64,000 nt of DNA from Dama dama (lineage: Eukaryota; Chordata; Mammalia; Artiodactyla; Cervidae): positions 682,001-746,000 of the forward strand of contig NW_026870963.1 of assembly GCF_033118175.1 (NCBI RefSeq), given 5' to 3'. Shown in pieces: positions 62,963 to 64,000 of this stretch (position 1 is the first letter of the stretch; each line of letters starts with the position of its first letter). The position numbers and the translations under genes were made by a program. The notes under the pieces were generated by a model. The model saw only the letters and a list, made by a program, of their open reading frames with translations, searched no databases and was not told the DNA's origin.

Positions 62963-64000
62963 GTGTCAAAAATGAGTTGAGCACGAAACGCTCTGAAAAA
63001 TAGGAGGAGCATGAAGCGGTGTTGAAAAACATGAAGAACCTGAAAAGTTGTGAGAAATATGAAGAACTTCAACAGGTGTCAAAAATATGAGGAGCATGAA
63101 ACGGTCTGAAGAAGAGGAGGAGCAAGAAGCGGTGTTGAAAAACATGAAGAGCCTGAAAAGATGTGAAAAATATGAAGAGCTTCTAAAGGTGTCAAAAATA
63201 TGAGGAGCATGAAAGGGTCTGAAAAAGAGGAGGAGCATGAAGCGGTGTTGAAAAACATGAAGAGCCTGAAAAGGTGTGAAAAATATGAAGAGCTTCAAAA
63301 GTTGTCAAAATATGAGGAGCATGAAACGGCCTGAAATATAGGAGGAGCATGAAACGGTCTGAAAAATAGGAGGAGCATGAGTCGGTGATGAAAACATTAA
63401 GAGCATGAAAAGGTGTGAAATATATGAAGAGATTCAAAAGGTGTGATAAATATCATGAGCTTCAAAAGCTGTCAAAAAAGAGATGAGCATGAAACGGTCT
63501 GAAAAATAGGAGGAGCAAGAAGCGGTGTTGAAAAACATGAAGAGCCTGAAAAGGAGTGAAAAATATGAAGAGCTTCAAAATGTGTGAAAAATATGAGGAG
63601 CGTGAAACGGTCTGAAAAAGAAGAGGAGCATGAAGCGGTGTTCAAAAATATGAAGAGCTTCAAAAGGTGTGAAAAATATGAGGAGCATGAAACGGTCTGA
63701 AAAATAGGAGGAGCATGAAACCCTGTTCTAAAACATGAAGAGCCTGAAAAGGTGGGAAAAGTATGAAGAGCTTCAAAAATTGTGAAATACATGAGGAGCA
63801 TGAAATGGTTTGAAAAATAGGAGGAGCATGAAGCGTTGTTCAAAAACATGAAGAGCCTGAAAAGCTGAGAAAAATATGAAGAGCTTCTAAAGGAGTCAAA
63901 AATATGAGGAGCATGAAACGGTTTGAAAAATAGGAGGAACATGAAGCGGTTTTCAAAAACATGAAGAGCCTGAAAATGTGTGAAAAATATGAAGGGCTTC

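Larger units (their letters stand above)
56022..64000 (+). repeat. 28-bp satellite array with a four-unit, 113-bp higher-order repeat
   Basis: The 28-bp family resumes in the same orientation as on the left, but four unit types now alternate. Unit 1 has GAAGAGCTTCAAAAG; unit 2 has GTGTCAAAAATATGAGG and ends GCATGAAACG; unit 3 has GTCTGAAAAATAGGAGG and often ends GCATGAAGCG; unit 4 has GTGTTGAAAAACATG or GTGTTCAAAAACATG and ends GAGCCTGAAAAG. Units 1-3 are 28 bp and unit 4 is 29 bp. The unit 4 landmark ACATGAAG lies at 59311, 59423, 59536, 59649 (ACATTAAG), 59762, 59874 and 59987, spacings of 112-113 bp. The GAGCTTCAAAAG and GAGCCTGAAAAG variants hardly occur in the left array. The array continues past the window end. 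Confidence 0.93.

Noticed and set aside
1..64000. tRNA, rRNA, snRNA or miRNA genes
   Set aside because: No cloverleaf-like or conserved rRNA segments were seen on reading. Every stretch belongs to one of the two satellite families.

Overview
The window contains no gene that I can support. All 64 kb is tandemly repeated satellite DNA from a large eukaryotic genome, most likely a pericentromeric or centromere-edge block of a pecoran ruminant (deer, goat/sheep or cattle lineage). The ruminant assignment rests on the central array: its monomers of about 796 bp divide by hand count into 26 subunits, 23 of them exactly 31 bp long. That is the known architecture of ruminant centromeric satellite I (the bovine 1.715 family and its caprine and cervid relatives). 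A monomer near 0.8 kb fits the deer or goat/sheep versions better than the roughly 1.4-kb cattle version. The family name comes from memory of that architecture, not from a search.

Layout. (1) Positions 1-23816: an array of a 28-bp, purine-rich unit organised into a 5,358-bp higher-order repeat (HOR). There are four consecutive copies plus a partial fifth; copy 1 lacks an internal 195 bp. The copies are almost identical. (2) Positions 23817-29173: the same 28-bp unit without the long-range HOR, but with diverged relatives of several HOR segments. (3) Positions 29174-56021: a 26.8-kb satellite I-like array, with 32 complete 795-796-bp-class monomers plus one diverged monomer whose BamHI-phase site is mutated, and partial monomers at both ends. 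Its core cycles through eight monomer types (labelled A-H here), giving a 6,363-bp 8-mer HOR that is reshuffled by chimeric monomers. Monomers at both edges are more diverged. (4) Positions 56022-64000: the 28-bp family again, in the same orientation, but organised as a four-unit, 113-bp HOR with its own diagnostic variants.

The long open frames, including minus-strand frames up to 935 codons, are by-products of repeats whose consensus has no stop codon on that strand; they are not genes. The most notable items are the 28-bp satellite family, which I do not recognise, its two different HOR organisations on either side of a satellite I block, and the chimeric satellite I monomers that preserve the A-to-H cyclic order across crossover points. 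I see no tRNA, rRNA, recognisable transposon, CRISPR array or CENP-B box.
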